A stretch of 38,389 nt of DNA from NCBI RefSeq assembly GCF_001428895.1, contig NZ_LMJA01000018.1, positions 1 to 38,389 on the forward strand, written 5' to 3'. Below, piece after piece: positions 36,714 through 38,389 of this stretch. Source of the DNA: Mycobacterium sp. Root265. Its GTDB lineage: Bacteria; Actinomycetota; Actinomycetes; Mycobacteriales; Mycobacteriaceae. The notes below the pieces were generated by a model that saw nothing but the letters and a program-made list of their open reading frames with translations, did not search any database and was not told the DNA's origin. The position numbers were made by a program, and so were the translations under genes. Position 1 is the stretch's first letter. Each line of letters begins with the position of its first letter.

Positions 36714-38099
36714 CTACAGCGCCGCGTCCGCGGCGCCCAGTGCGCTGTCCAGGATCGCCAGCCCCTCGGCCACCTCGTCGTCGGTGATGTTGCAGGCGGG
36801 CACGGCGTGGATGCGATTGAAGTTCGCGAACGGCAACAGCCCTCCGGACTTACATGCGGCGATGACCGCGTTCATGGCGGGACTCGAGCCGCCATAGGGC
36901 GCCAACGGTTCACGCGTCTGCTGGTCGGCGACCAGCTCGATGGCCCAGAACACCCCGAGGCCTCGGACCTCGCCCACGCAACGGTGCTTGGCGGCCAGCT
37001 CACGCAGGCCGGGGCCGAGCACATCGGAGCCGATGCGCTTGGCATTGGCCACCATCGCCTCGTCCTCCATCGCGTTGATGGTGGCCACGGCCGCCGCGCA
37101 GGCCAGCGGGTGACCGGAGTACGTCAGACCGCCCGGGTAGGCCCGATCGTTGAACGTGGCGGCGATCTTCTCGCTGATCGCCACGCCACCCAGCGGGACG
37201 TAGCCGGAGGTGACGCCCTTGGCGAACGTGATCAGATCCGGCGTCACGCCGAAGTTCTGGATCGCGAACCACTCACCGGTGCGGCCGAATCCGGCCATCA
37301 CCTCGTCGGCGATCATCACGATGCCGTACTTGTCGCAGATCTCCCGCACCCCGGCCATGTACCCGGGCGGCGGGACCATGATGCCGGCGGTGCCGGGCAC
37401 CGACTCGAGGATGATCGCGGCGAACGACGTCGCACCCTCGTGCTGGATGAGCCGGTCCAGGTACTCCAGCGCGCGCTCGGACTCCTGCTGCTCGTTCTCG
37501 GCATGGAACGAGCTGCGGTACAGGAACGGGCCGTTGAAGTGCACCACGCCGCTGCTGGCGTAGTCGTTGGGGTAGCGGCGCGGGTCACCGGTCAGGTTGA
37601 TCGCGGTGTCGGTGCCCCCGTGGTAGGAGCGGTAGCGCGAGAGCACCTTGTAGCGGCCGGTGTGCAGCCGTGCCATCCGCACCGCGTGCTCGACGGCGTC
37701 GGCGCCGCCGTTGGTGAAGAAGACCTTGTTCAGGTCGCCCGGGGTGCGCTCGGCGATCAGGCGGGCCGCCTCCGAGCGGGCGTCGTTGGCGTGCTGCGGC
37801 GCAACCGTGCAGAGCTTCGCGGCCTGGGCCTGGATGGCCGCGACGACCTTCGGGTGCTGATGCCCGATATTGGTGAAGACCAACTGACCGGAGAAGTCGA
37901 GCAGCTTGTTGCCTTCACCGTCCCACACGTAGGAGCCGTCCGACGCCACGATGGTCATCGGCTTGATATGCGCCTGTGCCGACCAGGAATGGAAGACGTG
38001 CGCACGGTCCAGTTCGTAGGTGCGGGCCGCTTCGGCCCGCGCGTCGTCGACGGTCAGTCCATTGGGCAGCAACGCGGTGCCCTCGTCAATCACACTCAT
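36714..38099 (-). CDS. Class III (omega) aminotransferase
   Basis: A 461-residue fold-type I PLP enzyme. Lys294 in TFAKGVTSGYVPLGG is the Schiff-base lysine. Upstream, FFTNGGADAVEHAVRMARL binds the PLP phosphate and MIADEVMAGFGRTGEW holds the Asp that contacts the ring N. The next gene on the same strand upstream is mmsA, so the pair fits conversion of an omega-amino acid such as beta-alanine or beta-aminoisobutyrate to a semialdehyde that MmsA oxidises. A pyruvate-linked taurine or putrescine role cannot be excluded. Confidence 0.88.
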   Translation of the reverse strand: MSVIDEGTALLPNGLTVDDARAEAARTYELDRAHVFHSWSAQAHIKPMTIVASDGSYVWDGEGNKLLDFSGQLVFTNIGHQHPKVVAAIQAQAAKLCTVAPQHANDARSEAARLIAERTPGDLNKVFFTNGGADAVEHAVRMARLHTGRYKVLSRYRSYHGGTDTAINLTGDPRRYPNDYASSGVVHFNGPFLYRSSFHAENEQQESERALEYLDRLIQHEGATSFAAIILESVPGTAGIMVPPPGYMAGVREICDKYGIVMIADEVMAGFGRTGEWFAIQNFGVTPDLITFAKGVTSGYVPLGGVAISEKIAATFNDRAYPGGLTYSGHPLACAAAVATINAMEDEAMVANAKRIGSDVLGPGLRELAAKHRCVGEVRGLGVFWAIELVADQQTREPLAPYGGSSPAMNAVIAACKSGGLLPFANFNRIHAVPACNITDDEVAEGLAILDSALGAADAAL

Positions 38100-38112
38100 A
38101 TCGACAAGTCTC

Positions 38113-38389
38113 TCACTTGTTCTCGGGGAAGCCGAGGTTGATTCCGCCGTGCGACGGGTCCAGCCAGCGGCTGGTGATGGCTTTCTGGCGGGTGAAGAAG
38201 TTGACGCCGTCCATGCCGTGGGCGTGGCTGTCGCCGAACAGGGAGGCCTTCCAGCCGCCGAAGCTGTAGTAGGCCATGGGGACCGGGATGGGAACGTTGA
38301 TGCCGACCATGCCGACCTCGACTTCGTTCTGGAAGCGTCGGGCGGCGCCGCCGTCGTTGGTGAAGATGGCGGTGCCGTTGCCGTAGGGG
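38113..38389 (-). CDS. mmsA: Methylmalonate-semialdehyde dehydrogenase, C-terminal part
   Basis: The last 92 or so residues of a CoA-acylating aldehyde dehydrogenase; the start lies beyond the window edge. The tail contains [19 protein letters not shown], then [40 protein letters not shown] and [11 protein letters not shown]. These are hallmarks of MmsA. It converts methylmalonate or malonate semialdehyde to propionyl- or acetyl-CoA with NAD and CoA. It lies 13 bp upstream of the aminotransferase in the same operon. Confidence 0.93.
   Translation of the reverse strand, partial: PYGNGTAIFTNDGGAARRFQNEVEVGMVGINVPIPVPMAYYSFGGWKASLFGDSHAHGMDGVNFFTRQKAITSRWLDPSHGGINLGFPENK

Noticed and set aside
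36615-38141. A 508-codon plus-strand open frame
   Set aside because: It is antisense to the aminotransferase, whose PLP motifs are complete.

Overview
The window is very GC-rich, gene-dense chromosomal DNA with many GTG starts. An environmental, fast-growing mycobacterium (Mycolicibacterium-like) is the best fit. Supporting signs are an MPT63-like secreted protein, an FprA-type ferredoxin reductase, a mycobacterial-type methylenetetrahydrofolate reductase, a coupled acyl-CoA dehydrogenase pair, a PPOX/F420-type protein and an MmcO-like multicopper oxidase. I recognise no rRNA, tRNA, CRISPR array, insertion sequence or phage gene. No stretch over 300 bases lacks a gene; the longest gap is about 160 bp (20075-20235).

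Layout. 1-808: the end of an unrecognised gene and a small membrane protein. 805-5931: a flavin monooxygenase diverges from a 2,3-butanediol dehydrogenase / acetoin reductase / GAF-regulator operon, which looks like a vicinal diol/acetoin module. 5919-10208: a LigB-type dioxygenase, fprA with a possible iron box, an alpha/beta hydrolase, the reductase of folate C1 metabolism, and a small gene carrying an apparent one-base frameshift. 10295-15904: hrpA, an NDH-2-like flavoprotein and an FMN reductase. 16021-18602: a CaiB-type CoA transferase followed by a two-component system in which an apparent deletion joins the kinase end to the DNA-binding half of its regulator. 18587-25930: a multicopper oxidase, an Asp-nucleophile alpha/beta hydrolase, two coupled acyl-CoA dehydrogenases, an SRPBCC protein, the MPT63-like protein and a lipase-maturation-factor homologue.

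25887-34197 is the most interesting part. A GAF/PucR-type regulator is divergent from a compact eight-gene operon: a lipoprotein substrate-binding protein, two permeases, an ATPase, an ACMSD-family amidohydrolase, a 2,6-dihydroxypyridine-3-monooxygenase-like flavoenzyme, a cupin and a PPOX/F420-type protein. A perfect 10-bp hairpin follows the operon. I infer uptake plus decarboxylation and hydroxylation of an aromatic or N-heteroaromatic carboxylate; the substrate is unknown.

34207-38389: a CsbD stress protein, a nitrobindin / serine hydrolase pair, a hotdog thioesterase, and a class III aminotransferase next to the C-terminal part of mmsA. The last two suggest amino acid (beta-alanine or valine type) breakdown through (methyl)malonate semialdehyde.

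Eight of the ten convergent gene pairs overlap at their 3' ends. The only strong terminator-like hairpin lies between one of the two pairs that do not overlap.
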